Positions 9,375 through 19,830 are shown, counted from the stretch's first letter. The stretch: DNA of 64,000 nt from Prorocentrum cordatum (GCA_963575745.1 CAUYUJ010002061.1:12501-76500), one strand, 5' to 3'. Numbers and translations are program-made. The notes: a model not told the origin generated them from the letters alone.

Positions 9375-9875
9375 GCGTACTTTCAAGGAAATCTCATGCG
9401 AAACGCTCGTTTTCCAACCGTTTGGAACTGGATACTATTGTTTCGAACCGACGTTGACCCGTCGGAACAACAATTTTTGTGAGGATGTCCCATTTGGTTT
9501 GCCGTTTTCGAACCGCCATCCCATTGTCTCGAACCGAGTTGGAACCGTCAGAACAACAATATGTGTGAGGATGTCCCACGCGGTTTGCCGTTTTCGAACT
9601 GCCATCCCATTGTTTCGAACCGAGTTCAAACTGACAAGACAGCAAATTGTGTAAGGATGTCCCATGCGGTTCGCCGTTTTTGAACCGCCATCCTTTTGGT
9701 TCGAACCGGGTCGGACGCCTTATTTTGGAGGAACTCCCACGCGAAACGCTCGTTTTGCTTTTGTTTTGAACCGGATTCTTTTGTTTCGAATCGAGTTCGA
9801 ACCGTCAGGACAGCCAGTTTTGTGAAGATGTCCCACGCGGTTCGCTGTTTTCGAACCGCCATCCTGTTTGGCGTA
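9375..9875 (+). repeat. ~86-bp tandem repeat rich in TTCGAA dyads
   Basis: The unit start (GAGGATGTCCCACGCGGTTT, CCGTTTTCGAACCGCCATCC) recurs at 9481, 9567 and 9653, giving 86 bp, and again near 9829. A variant spacer at 9712-9780 repeats material from 9390-9440 (GAAACGCTCGTTTT). Each unit holds two or three TTCGAA palindromes. No gene is visible. Confidence 0.82.
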
Positions 9876-10030
9876 ACAAGTGGCACGCGTGCCCTGGTCC
9901 TGTACCTGGCTCTTGCACAAAGGAGCTGCGAAGGACTGGAGGCCCGCGCCTCCTTGTTCCAGGATGGGCTCCAGTCGGTGTAAATGTTTATCCCGAATTC
10001 GGTTTTCAAAAGGTTAAGGGTCTGAAAGAG
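9876..10030 (+). repeat. Flanking direct repeat (copy 1 of 2)
   Basis: The sequence GGCTCTTGCACAAAGGAGCT at 9909-9928, followed by GCGAAGGAC and a GGAGGCC word, recurs at about 10871-10920. The pair brackets the 148-bp array, as if the array expanded inside this element. Confidence 0.55.
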
Positions 10031-10855
10031 CCTCTGGGGCGTCGGGCTCAGGCTCAGGGGGGGGGGGGGCGCCGAGGGGGACGAACCACCACGAGCCACG
10101 ACGAAAATAAAGGGTTCCGCGGCCCAGGGGGGCTGTCCTGGGAAGCCTGGACGGAGCAAACCTCCGAAGGGCGGGTGGCCCAAGGGAGCTGGGGCTCAGG
10201 CTCAGGGGAGGGGCCGAGGGGGGCGAACCACCACGAACCACGAACCACGACGAAAATAAGGATGTCCGCGGCCCAAGGGGGCTGTCCTGGGAAGCCTGGA
10301 CGGAGCAAGCCTCCGAAGGGCGGGTGGCCCAGGGGAGCTGGGGCTCTGGCTCAGGGGAGGGGCCGAGGGGGACGAACCACCGCGAGCCACGACGAAAATA
10401 AAGGGTTCCGCGGCCCAAGGGGGCTGTCCTGGGACGCCTGGACGGAGGGGAAGTGCCAAGGGGAGGTGGCCCAGGCGAGCTGAGGCTCAGGCTCAGGGGA
10501 GGGGCCGAGGGGAGCGAACCACCACGAACCACGAACCACCACGAAAATAAGGATGTCCGCGGCCCAGAGGGCTGTCCTGGGAAGCCTGGACGGAGCAAGC
10601 CTCCGAAAGGTGGGTGGCCCAAGGGAGCTGGGGCTCAGGCTCAGGCTCAGGGGAGGGGCCGAGGGGGGCGAACCACCACGAACCACGAACCACGACGAAA
10701 ATAAGGATGTCCGCGGCCCAGGGGGGCTGTCCTTGGAAGACCTGCACGGAGCAAGCCTCCGAAGGGTGGGTGGCCCAGGGGAGCTGAGGCTCAGGCTCAG
10801 GGGGGGGGCCGGGGGGGACGAACCACCACGAACCACGAACCACGACGAAAACAAG
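10031..10855 (+). repeat. ~148-bp tandem array (GACGAAAATAA units)
   Basis: The phrase ACGAAAATAAGGATGTCCGC or ACGAAAATAAAGGGTTCCGC starts a unit near 10101, 10249, 10393, 10542 and 10695, giving units of 144-153 bp. Each continues GGCCCAGGGGGGCTGTCCTG, AAGCCTGGACGGAGCAAGCC, then GGCTCAGGCTCAGGGGAGGG. The two subtypes (TTCCGC and TGTCCGC) alternate, hinting at a double-size higher-order unit. Confidence 0.85.
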
Positions 10856-11180
10856 TGGCACGCGTGTCCTGGCTCTTGCACAAAGGAGCTGCGAAGGACA
10901 GAAGGCCTCCGCTTTCGTCTTTCAGGAGGAGTTTACGAGGAGCCAGAAAGAAAGTGGTGGAGGAGGAGGAGGAGGAGGAGGACGACGACGACGACGAGGA
11001 CAACAACGACGAAGACGACGACGACGACAGTCGTCGGCGGCGCCCCGCCGCGCGGCTCGCCGCCCGCGGTCGCCGCCGCGGCGCCGCCGCAGGGGGGGGA
11101 GCAGTCCCGGGAGGCTCGGGGGAGGGAGGGCCGCGGCCCAGGGGAGCCAGAGGGGGCCCAGGTGGACGAACCACAACGAC
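10856..11180 (+). repeat. Second flanking repeat copy with (GAC)n and GC-rich tract
   Basis: The second copy of the GGCTCTTGCACAAAGGAGCT element comes first. A GAGGAGGAG/GACGACGAC microsatellite (about 10955-11030) and a CCGCCGC-rich stretch follow. No gene is visible. Confidence 0.6.
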
Positions 11181-12180
11181 GAAAATAAAGGTGTTCGAGC
11201 TCAAGAACTCAGCTTTGCAAGAGAATAAACGGTTCCGTGGCCCAGGGGGGCTGCCTTAGGAAGCCTGGACGGAGGGAGGCTCCCAAAGGCTCCCACGGGG
11301 GGGGGGCCCAGAGGAGCTGGGTCTCAAGGGGAGGGGCCCAGGGGGACGAACGAACCACGACGACAATAAAGATGTCCGAGCTCAGCACAGCTGTGCAAGA
11401 GAATAAAGGCTTCGGCGGCCCAGGGGGGCTGCCCTGGGAGGCTCGGGGGGAGGCTCGGGGCAGGGGGATCCTGGGAGGCTCGGGGGAGGGGGGGGGTCCA
11501 GGGACGACGAACCACGAACGAACCACGAAAATAAATGCTTCGGCGGCCCAGGGGGGCACCACGAAAATAAAGGCTTCGGCGGCCCAGGGGGGCTGCCCTG
11601 GGAGGCCCTGGGAGGCTCGGGGGAGCTGCCCTGGGAGGCTCGGGGGGAGGCTCAGCGGCCCAGGGGGCTGCCCTGGGAGGCTCGGGGGGGCTGCCCTGGG
11701 AAGCTCGGGGGGAGGCTCGGGGCAGGGGGATCCTGGGAGGCTCGGGAGGGGGGGGGTCCAGGGACGACGAACCACGAACGAACCACGAAAATAAAGGCTT
11801 CGGCGGCCCAGGGGGGCTGCCCTGGGAGGCTCGGGGGGAGGCTCGGGGCAGGGGGATCCTGGGAGGCTCGGAGAGGGGGGGGTCCAGGGACGACGAACCA
11901 CGAACGAACCACGAAAATAAAGGCTTCGGCGGCCCAGGGGGGCTGCCCTGGGAGGCTCGGGAGAGGGGGGGGATCCTGGGAGCTCGGGGGAGGGGGGGGG
12001 TCCAGGGACGACGAACCACGAACGAACCACGAAAATAAAGGCTTCGGCGGCCCAGGGGGGGAGAGGGACGACGAACCACGAACGAACCACGAAAATAAAG
12101 AGGTCCGAGCTCTAGAGCACAGCTGTGCAAGATAATAAAGATGTCCGAGCTCTGGAGCACAGCTGTGAAAGATATTAAAA
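11181..12180 (+). repeat. Tandem array of CACGAAAATAAAGGCTTCGG units
   Basis: Variable-length units (about 35-140 bp) each start near ACCACGAAAATAAAGGCTTC and continue GGCGGCCCAGGGGGGCTGCC and GGGAGGCTCGGGGGGAGGCT. A motif with GAGCTC, a spaced CACAGCTGTG palindrome and CAAGAGAATAAA occurs near 11371-11408 and, in variant form, near 11195, 12107 and 12150. Confidence 0.8.
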
Positions 12181-13320
12181 AAAGGTCTCGGCGGAGGGAG
12201 CGCGCTGGCTGCGTGTGGGGGGGATCTGGGCGGGGCGCGTGGGAGAGGGGGGCGTGCCGAAATAAAAGTGTCGGGGGGGGGGATGGCGGCGTGGGCGGTA
12301 GGTGGGGGTGGGGGGGGGGGGGGGCCTGCCGAAATAACAGGGTCGGGCGGAGGGGGCGCGCTGGCTGGCAGTGGGGGGGGGCGGAAGGGGCGCGCGGGGT
12401 GGGGGGGGGGCCGCGCCGAAATAAAAAGGGGTCGGGGCGGAGGGGGCGCGCTGGCAAGTGGGTGGGGCGGAAGCGGAGGGCGCGCGGATAGGCGGGGGGT
12501 GCCCGCGCCGAAATAAAAAAGGTCGGGGCGGGGGTGCGCGCTGGCTGGCGGCGGGGGATGCGGAGGGGGCGCGCGGATAGGGGGGGAGCCGAGGTAAAAA
12601 AAAAGGTCGGGGCGGAGGGGCGCGCGCTGGTTGGGCGGGGTGGATCCGGGGGGGGCGCTGGCAGGCGGGGGGAGTGCGGAGGGGGCGCGTGGGATGGGGG
12701 GGGGCCGTGCCGAAATAAAAAAGGTCGGGGCGGAGTGGGCGCGCGGGGAGGCGGGGGTGCGGAGGGGGCGCGCGGGGCGCGCGGGGCGCGCGGGGAGGGA
12801 GTGCGGGCTGTGCCAAAATAAAGAAGTCGCCGGGCGGAGGGGGGCGCGCTGGCTGGTATGTGGGGGGGGGTGCGGAGGGGATGTGCCGTGCCGAAATAAA
12901 GAAGCGGTGGGGGCGCGCTGGCTGGTGGGCGGGGTGGGGGGTGGGGAGGCGGTGTGCCGTGCCGAAATAAAATGGTCGGGGCGGAGGGGGGTGCCGTGCC
13001 AAAATAAAGGGGTAGGGGCGGAGGGGCGCGCTGGCTGGTGGTTGGGGGGATGCGGAGGGGGTGTGCCGTGCCGAGGAGGGGCGCGCCGTGCCGAAATAAA
13101 AAGGTCGGGGCGGAGGGGGCGCACTGGCTGGTAGGTGGGGGGATGCGGAGGGGGTGTGCCGTGCTGAAATAAAGGGGTCGGGGCGGAGGGGTGTGTCGTG
13201 CCGAAGTAAAGGGGTCGGGGCGAAGGGGCGCGCTGGCTGGTGGAGTGCGTGGGTGATGGAGGGGGTGCCGTGCCGAAATAAAGTGGTCGGAGCTCTAGAC
13301 ACCCTGTGCAATAGAATCAA
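12170..13320 (+). repeat. Tandem array of GCCGAAATAAAAAGGTCGGG units
   Basis: About 13 units of 35-100 bp contain CCGAAATAAAAAGGTCGGGG, GGAGGGGGCGCGCTGGCTGG and GGGGGATGCGGAGGGGG. The array ends at GGTCGGAGCTCTAGACACCC (13287) followed by a TGTGCAATAGAATC phrase, a degraded form of the GAGCTC motif of the previous array. Long minus-strand Pro/Ala/Arg-rich frames are repeat artefacts. Confidence 0.82.
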
Positions 13321-13490
13321 ATTTTAATTAGGGTACCACACCCTAGGTTGCCCTCTGCCCCGGTTGCGAGGCACCTCCCCCGTAACATTGTACCAGGCTC
13401 CAAGTCCCTAACGGGGCGACTAGCGACGTGCGCTCGCATTGCGGACGAAGGATGGATGCACTTTTGTTGACCCGTCAAACTGGGCCAATC
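13321..13490. other. Unassigned spacer
   Basis: Mixed sequence between two repeat blocks. No gene or repeat is recognised. Confidence 0.4.
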
Positions 13491-14345
13491 TTTCATCACT
13501 GCACAGTAGGGTGCCGTCTGGGGGCCTCTCTGGGCCATGTTAGTGCCCTCTTGGAGCGCTTTAGGGCCATTTGGGGGCCCTCTTTGGAGGTTCTTGGGCG
13601 ATCTCGGGGTCCTCTTGGGCCGACTTGGGGCCCTCCCTTGGGAGCCTCATGGGCCGCCTCGGGGCCATTTTGGAGGCCTCTTTGGCCGTCTTCGGCGGTA
13701 AGGTGAGAATTTCAAAACCATTCAAACACCCAAGAACCATCAATGCTGGTCGCCCCCTGTGGTGCCTCTTGGGGGCCTATTGGGGCCACTTGGGCTGTCT
13801 TAGGGGGTTCTTGGCCCGTCTGACGCATTCGGTTGCCGTCTTGGGGGCCCCTGTGGGTTGCTTAGGTGCCCTCTTGGCGCGCTTTGGGGGCCCCTTTGGA
13901 GGTTCTTGGGCGATCTCTGGGTCCTCTTGGGCCGATTTGGGGCCCTCCTAGAGGCCTCATGGGTCGTCTTGGTGCTATCTTGGAGGCCTCTTGGGCAGTC
14001 TTAGGCGGTCGGAAACCCAAGCAGGTGAGAATTTCAAATCCTTCAAGCACAGAGCATCAATATTTGTTGCCTCCTCGGGCTCTCCTGGAGGGCCTCTCAG
14101 AGCCTTCTTCGTCCGTCTTGGACGCATCTCGAGCCGCCTTGAGGCAGTCTTGGGAGCATCTTGAGCTGGTTTGGGCCCTCTTGCGCCGTCTTTGTGTCAT
14201 CTTGGCTGTCTTGGTGGCCATGCTCGATGCCATCTTGGCCGCCTGGGGACCGAACAAAGCGCTGGAGAGCGAATCCAGAAAGGCAGGTTTGATAACCACG
14301 CGCGCTGCAAGGGGGGGAGAGGGTCGGCCCTAAAAAGGTTAAACG
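13490..14345 (+). repeat. CTTGGG-type family B, two tandem units plus a partial
   Basis: Two ~320-bp units (about 13500-13800 and 13800-14120) share, in order, GGAGGTTCTTGGGCGATCTC, TCCTCTTGGGCCGA, a CATGGGCCGCCTC-like phrase and GGTGAGAATTTCAAA. Next come a CAAACACC or CAAGCACAG word and CATCAAT. They match B1 at 5830-6120. A partial unit of simple CTTGGG phrases follows to about 14260. Confidence 0.78.
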
Positions 14346-14520
14346 CCCTTTCAGACAACAGAGACGCATGACGGAACGAGCGACGTACGAGTGAGGACAT
14401 TTTTGGTGGGTCGAAGCCCTCCCGGGAGGGATTCCAGGGGAGAGGCGAAGCGCGACAAGGCGGGCGCAACACGCCCCCAAGACTGCCCAAGAAGCCCCGA
14501 AAAAGCGGCCAAGATTCGAA
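14346..14520. other. Unassigned spacer before the first D segment
   Basis: Short mixed-composition sequence. No feature is recognised. Confidence 0.35.
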
Positions 14521-15660
14521 CGCCCTTGCGCGTGTGCCGTTGCGAGAATCCTTTGCAAAAAATGGGACGAAGTGCAGACGCGCGCGTCGTCGCGCGCGTA
14601 TGCCAATATCCCTCAAAACCCATCGGTTTCGGAAGGATTTCAAAATCGGGTGTCCAAAAAACCTACAAAAACACAAGGTTTCGCAACACGGATTTTCAAC
14701 AATAGTGTGCGCGCGCGCTCTTGCGTCGTCGTCGTCGTCGCCGTCCTCCCTCCTCCCACGTCGTCGTCGTCGTCGCTTACGTCGTCCTCTGTCTTTCCTC
14801 GTGTTCGTCGTCGTCGTCCTCTTTGGCGTCGTGGTCGTTTCCGTCGTCGTTGTCGCCGTGGTCGTCCTTCCTCCTCCTCCCTCCTCGTCGTCGTCGTCGT
14901 CCGTCTCCGCGTCTCGTCGTCGTCCGTCATATTTCGTCACCGTCGTCGTCGTTGTCGTCGTTGTCGTCGTCGTCTTCCTTCCTCCCTCGTCGTTGTCGTC
15001 GTCGTCGTCGCCGTCCTTCCTCCTTCTTCGTCGTTCGCGTCGTCGCCGTCCTCCCTCCTCCCTCGTCGTTGTCGTCGTCGTCGTTGTCGCTGTCGTCGTC
15101 CTTCCTCCTCCCTCGTCGTCGTCTTCGTTGGCGACGTCGTCGTCGTCTTCATCGTCGTCGTTGGCGTCGGCGTCGTCTTCGTCGTCGTCGACGTCGGCGT
15201 CGTCGTCGTCGCCGCCGTCGTCGTTGTCGTCGTCGTCGTCGGCGTCGTTGACGTCGTCGTCGTTGTCGTCGGTGTCGTCGTTGTCGTCGTCGGCGTCGTC
15301 ATCGTCGTTGTCATCGTCGTCGTCGTCGTCGTCGTCGGCGTCGGCGTCGTCGTCGTCGTCGGTGTCGTCGTCGTCGTTTTCGGCGTCGTCGAAGTCGTTG
15401 GAGACGTCGTCGGTGTCATCGTAGTCGTTGTCGGCGGCGTCGTCGTCGTTGTTGTCGCTGTCGTCGTCGGCGTCGCTGTCGTTGCCAAGTGCCATTTGGT
15501 ATCCACCGTCACGGTCTTAAGAGAGTTTGCAAACCAAGTTGCGGGTTGGTGGGTGGGATGATTGCGCGAGCAGTGGAGTGGACAACTCATTTCGAACAGA
15601 AATTCATTCTCCTTTCTAAAAACAGAATAGGATCTACCCCCCCGGCGTTATCGACACCCC
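14521..15660 (+). repeat. Segment D, copy 1: hairpin module, (TCG)n block, GGGTGGGTGGG flank
   Basis: The order of parts is: GAATCCTTTGCAAAAAATGG; a GC hairpin at 14578-14599; CATCGGTTTCGGAAGGATTT; TTTCGCAACACGG; then an imperfect (TCG/GTC)n block (14725-15480) with fixed interruptions. The flank has CCAAGTGCCATTTGGTA, CCACCGTCACGGTCTTAAGA and a GGTGGGTGGGATG-type phrase. The same order recurs at about 16080-17130 and 21050-22010. On the minus strand the (TCG)n block reads as Asp-rich frames starting MALGND at 15495. Confidence 0.8.
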
Positions 15661-16080
15661 TTCCGGGTATGTAAATCATATATGATTCTGACCACATGTC
15701 CATCCTAAATATGAAATCACAAAGTCAAATGCCAACCGGTATCCCCCCCCCTGAGGGTCCCTTCTGAAAAACACTATGCGGTGACAGCTTTTCTTCTAAC
15801 ATAACACAGTTTCACGAATCCCTTGCAAAAAACGGGACGAAACGCACACGCGCGCGTCGTCGCGCGCACATGCCGAAATCCTTCAAAAACCTTCGGTGCT
15901 GGAAGGATTTCGCAATCGAGTTTCCAAAAAACATACAACAACACAGGGTTTTGCAACACTGATTAGCTGAAAAAGCTTCCGCGCGAGCTCTTGCGAAATC
16001 TTAAGAAAACCATGCGTTTTTCAAGATTTTCACAACATGCTATCAAACGGGCTTCGCGCGCGCATGTCGAAATCTGTCGA
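15661..16080 (+). repeat. Linker between D segments with a second hairpin module
   Basis: GGGTATGTAAATCATATATG and CATGTCCATCCTAAATATGA are shared with 20602-20656. A hairpin module copy follows (hairpin 15850-15867, then CCTTCGGTGCTGGAAGGATT). The region then reads GCTTCCGCGCGAGCTCTTGC, shared with 20927-20946. Confidence 0.7.
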
Positions 16081-16504
16081 ACGCCCCTGCGCGTGTGCGG
16101 TCGCGAGAATCCTCTGCAAAAAACGGGACGAAGTGCAGACGCGCGCGTCGTCGCGCGCGTATGCCGACTACCTTCAAAACCCATCGGTTTCGGAAGGATT
16201 TCAAAATCGGGTGTCCAAAAAACCTACAAAAACCCAAGGTTTCGCAACACGGATGTTCAACAAAGGCGTGCGCGCGCGCTTTTGCGTCGTCGTCGTCGTC
16301 GTCGCCGTCCTCCCTCCTCCCGCGTCGTCGTCGTCGTCGTCGCCTACGTCGTCCTCTGTCTTTCCTCGTGTTCGTCGTCGTCGTCCTCTTTGGCGTCGTG
16401 GTCGTTTCCGTCGTCGTTGTCGCCGTGGTCGTCCTTCCTCCTCCTCCCTCGTCGTCGTCGTCGTCCGTCGTCGGCGTCTCGTCGTCGTCCCTCCTATTTC
16501 GTCG

Positions 16505-16548
<44 letters not shown>

Positions 16549-17135
16549 TTCCCTCCTCCCTCGTCGTTGTCGTCGTCGGCGTCGCCGTCCTTCCTCCTTC
16601 TTCGTCGTTCGCGTCGTCGCCGTCCTCCCTCCTCCCTCGTCGTTGTCGTCGTTGTCGTCGTTGTCGCTGTCGTCGTCCTTCCTCCTCCCTCTTCGTCGTC
16701 TTCGTTGGCGTCGTCGTCGTCGTCGTCTTCGTCGTCGTCGGCGTCGGCGTCGGTGTCGTCGTCGAAGTCGTCGGAGACGTCGTCGGTGTCGTCGTCGTCG
16801 TCGTTGTCGTCGGTGTTGTCGTAGTCGGTCTGAAGAGGTTTTGCGAACCAAGTTGCGGGTGGGTGGGTGGGATGTTTGCGCGAGCAGTGGAGATGACGAC
16901 TTCAAGTTCAGCAGAGTGCACTGCACCGCATAGATTGCACCACTTAGATTGCGTCGTCGTCGTCGGTGTCGCTGTCGTCGTCGGCGCCGTTGTCGTTGCC
17001 AAGTGCCATTTGGTACCCACCGTCACGGTCTTAAGAGATGTTGCAAACCAAGTTGCGGGTGGGTGGGTGGGATGTTTGCGCCAGCAGTGGAGTGGACAAT
17101 TCACTGCGAACAGAAATTGATTGCACCACTTAGAT
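16081..17135 (+). repeat. Segment D, copy 2
   Basis: Same order as copy 1: hairpin at 16139-16160, CATCGGTTTCGGAAGGATTT, then a (TCG)n block at 16285-16820. Two versions of the GGGTGGGTGGGTGGGATGTT flank follow (about 16858 and 17058). The second carries the GTGCCATTTGGTACCCACCG phrase. The doubled flank suggests an internal duplication. Confidence 0.78.
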
Positions 17136-17240
17136 TGCGCAACATGAATCGCGCCACACATATGGCTCTACATCGATTGCACCGCTAGACTGCGCGGCAT
17201 AACTTGCACCACACTTATTGCATCACAAAGATTGACTTGT
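17125..17240 (+). repeat. Degenerate ~14-nt GATTGCACCAC repeat
   Basis: Successive words GATTGCACCACTTA, GATTGCGCAACAT, GATTGCACCGCTA, GACTGCGCGGCAT and CTTGCACCACACTT run head to tail at about 13-16 nt. Similar words occur at 2261-2390, 16910-16950 and 22015-22070. Confidence 0.6.
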
Positions 17241-17470
17241 ATTGCACAACGCAACGTAGATGGCACCACCAATATTTTCCGTTCTCAAGGACTATGAGGA
17301 TCTTCTCCCCCGGATTTAACCACCCTCCTTGTCGCATTGCAATTTCCATATTATTCTGCCCCGTTGCCCACCCTAAATATGAACTCAGATCATCCCAGTC
17401 AGGCCAGTATCACTTCCCGCCTCGTCCTCCGGGAAAAATTTACGCCCACATTCGTGCATCAAAAATCAAA
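17241..17470. other. Unassigned spacer with GATTTAACCACC phrase
   Basis: The CCCCCGGATTTAACCACCCT stretch (17308-17327) resembles the CCCCC-rich phrases at 15640, 20573 and 22102. No gene is visible. Confidence 0.4.
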
Positions 17471-18120
17471 AGTGGACCAAGGGTCCCTTGCAAACAATGG
17501 GGCGAAGTGCACACGCGCGCGTCGTCGCGCGCGGATGCCGGAATCCTTCCAAAACTTTGAGGATTTCCCAAAGCGAGCGTCCCGGAAGCATCTAAAGACA
17601 CATGGTTTTGCAGCATCAGTTTCCCCCCCAAAAAAAAATTCGCTCGCGCCCTTGCGAAGTCCCAACAGAAACCATTGTTTCTTCATGTGTTATTCAAATT
17701 CGGCCACAGGGGCGTTTCGCGCCGCGTGCCGACATCACTCGAACGCCCTTGCGCGCGTGCTGTCGCAAGAATCCCTTGCAAAAGACGGAACGAAGTGCAC
17801 ACGCGCGCGTCGTCGCGCGCGTATGCCGAAGTCCGCCAAACACTCGAAGGATTTCCAAGTCGAGTGCCCCAGAAACATTTAGAAACACATAGTTTTACAG
17901 CATCCGACAAAAACTGCGCTGCCCTTGCGAATTCAAAAAAGCACGGCTTTCCACTTTTAATTTGAATTCGGCCAAACGGGCGTTTCGCGTCGAATGTAGG
18001 CATCATTCGATCGCCCTTGCGCACGTGCTGGGGGGCACGATCCGTTTCAAATAATACCATGCGGGCCACTCGCGCGTCGGCCGCGCGCGCATGTCGAACT
18101 CTTTACTAAACCTTGATCAC
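17470..18120 (+). repeat. Three hairpin-module copies in tandem
   Basis: The modules start near 17485, 17770 and about 18000, with hairpins at 17514-17533, 17801-17822 and 18071-18087. The first two read CCCTTGCAAA, then GAAGTGCACACGCGCGCGTC, then GCATGCCG or TATGCCG followed by about 100 bp of related flank. Linkers share CGGCCACAGGGGCGTTTCGC or CGGCCAAACGGGCGTTTCGC. Confidence 0.75.
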
Positions 18121-18730
18121 CGACGCGACGACGCCGTCATCGTCGTCGGCGTGATCAGCATCGGCGCCGTCAATGGCCGTGCCGTCGCCGTCTCCGTCAC
18201 CAGCGTCGCTACTATCATAGTCGTGTCTACCATTGTCGGCGCCGCCATGATACCGCGCCCGCCAAAGTCACCGACTCGCACTGAAGTGCCCGCTGGGAAG
18301 TACCCAGCGGTCAGCGCCACCGCGGCCGCGTCGGTCGCGCCAAACTATCCTGCCGCTGCGCGCGCGAGCATGCGCGGGCTAGCGCGGCCGCAGAGATGCA
18401 CCAGCCAACACCAAGCATTCATCGCAATCGCCGCTGTATTTGTTTTGCAAAACAGATTGCGGGTGGGTGGGTGGGATGGTTGCGCGAGCAGTGGAGTTGA
18501 CAATTGCGAGTTCCACAAGGGAATTCTCCTAAACAAGAATTAGGATCTACCTCCCCCCCAGACTTAGCGGTAACATTTTCGTATTGCAATTTGCGTATGA
18601 TTTTGCCGCATCGTCCATCCGACATACGAGTTCGTACCATCCCAGGAAGGCTGGAGTTCATTCACCCCTCTCATCCTCTGCGAAGAAGTACGCACAATGC
18701 GAGCGCATTCGTTTACCAAACGGCACCAAT
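18121..18730 (+). repeat. Degenerate (GTC)n patch and GGGTGGGTGGG flank copy
   Basis: Positions 18121-18260 are GTC/GCC-rich. The phrase GCACCAGCCAACACCAAGCA (about 18398) has a close match near 20416. GCGGGTGGGTGGGTGGGATG follows near 18460, then GATCTACCTCCCCCCCA (18543). This is another copy of the segment D flank without the large (TCG)n block. Confidence 0.6.
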
Positions 18731-19110
18731 TTGCGCGAGTCCTTTGCAACAAACTGGACGAACTGCACACGCGCGCGCCGTTGCGCGCGCATGCCGGAGT
18801 CCGTCAACAACCTGAGGTTTTCGACGGATTTCAAAATCAAGGGTCACGAAAGCATTTTAAGGAAAAAACATAGCTTCGCAACCCGAACTTTCATCAAACA
18901 GCTTGCGAATTCTCAAGAAAGCCATAAGTTGTTCAACATGTCATAACATGCTACCAAGCGGGCCTCTCGCGCGCGCACGTCTAAATCGTTCGAACGCTCT
19001 CGCGCGCGTGCTGTCGCAAGAATCCCTTGCACAAAACAGGACGAAGTGCACACGCGCGCGTCGTCGCGCGCATGCCGATATCTTTCAAAAACCTTAGGTG
19101 TCGCAATGAG
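18731..19110 (+). repeat. Two further hairpin-module copies
   Basis: Hairpins lie at 18771-18790 and 19054-19071. In the first copy arm and loop have both shifted (loop CGTT, arms GCGCGCGC) yet an 8-bp stem is kept. The second is followed by a short ATGCCGATATCTTTC end. Confidence 0.72.
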
Positions 19111-19766
19111 GGGGGTTTAATCGGCTGCAAGTAGGTAAGCCGCATGAGGGTCGCCCGTCGTTCGTCCGTCGTGCGGCGCTAGTGGGTAAGTCGCCCAGGC
19201 CCGCGCCGTCGTTCGTCGCGGACACCACTTGTCCTGGGGGCGCGCCACTCGTCGTTCCTCGAAGTCAACTTCGTGGCGCGCGTTTTCCGTCGTTTGTCGT
19301 CGTTCGGGCGAATAGGATTCCAATGGTATCCCCATAGACGTCCAATAGGACCTCTATTGGGGTTCCAATCGGATGTAATAGGACCCATAATTCCGAAACG
19401 CCCTCATCGAATTCCAAGTGGGTGCAAGAGTTCTCCTCGCGGGACCCAAGCGGACGTCCCTCAGATTCCAGTATGATATTGGTAGGAGACGAAAACGTTG
19501 GAGTAGGTTTCAAGTATCGCGCAAACATGAACCTCATGTGCTCCCAATGGATGGCAAGAGGGTCCGAAGTATGGTTCCAGTAGGGAGCTCCATGATATTG
19601 CTACCCCGACGACAAGTATTAATATTACCACTGCTGGTGCTACTACCCGTCTACTACTGGCGCCCCTCGTACTACCGCCACTGTTATTACCACTAGGACT
19701 ACCACGACAGCTACTTCTACGGATACTGAGGCTACTACTACTGCTATTCGTTTTACGACTACTACT

Positions 19767-19813
<47 letters not shown>

Positions 19814-19830
19814 TACTACTACTACTGTTT
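19111..19830. other. Unassigned sequence ending in (ACG)n
   Basis: Positions 19111-19560 are mixed and contain a run of CCAATAGGACC-like words (19320-19390). From 19600 to 19765 there is CTACTAC/CCACTG-rich degenerate triplet sequence, then pure (ACG)n at about 19766-19812. No gene is visible. Confidence 0.5.

Noticed and set aside
9690-9710. tRNA B-box-like GGTTCGAACC
   Set aside because: It is part of the 86-bp repeat with its many TTCGAA words. No A box at the right distance and no cloverleaf found.
11209-13320. Pro/Arg/Ala-rich minus-strand frames of 293-490 codons
   Set aside because: They follow the tandem units frame by frame. Unit lengths vary and no domain is present.
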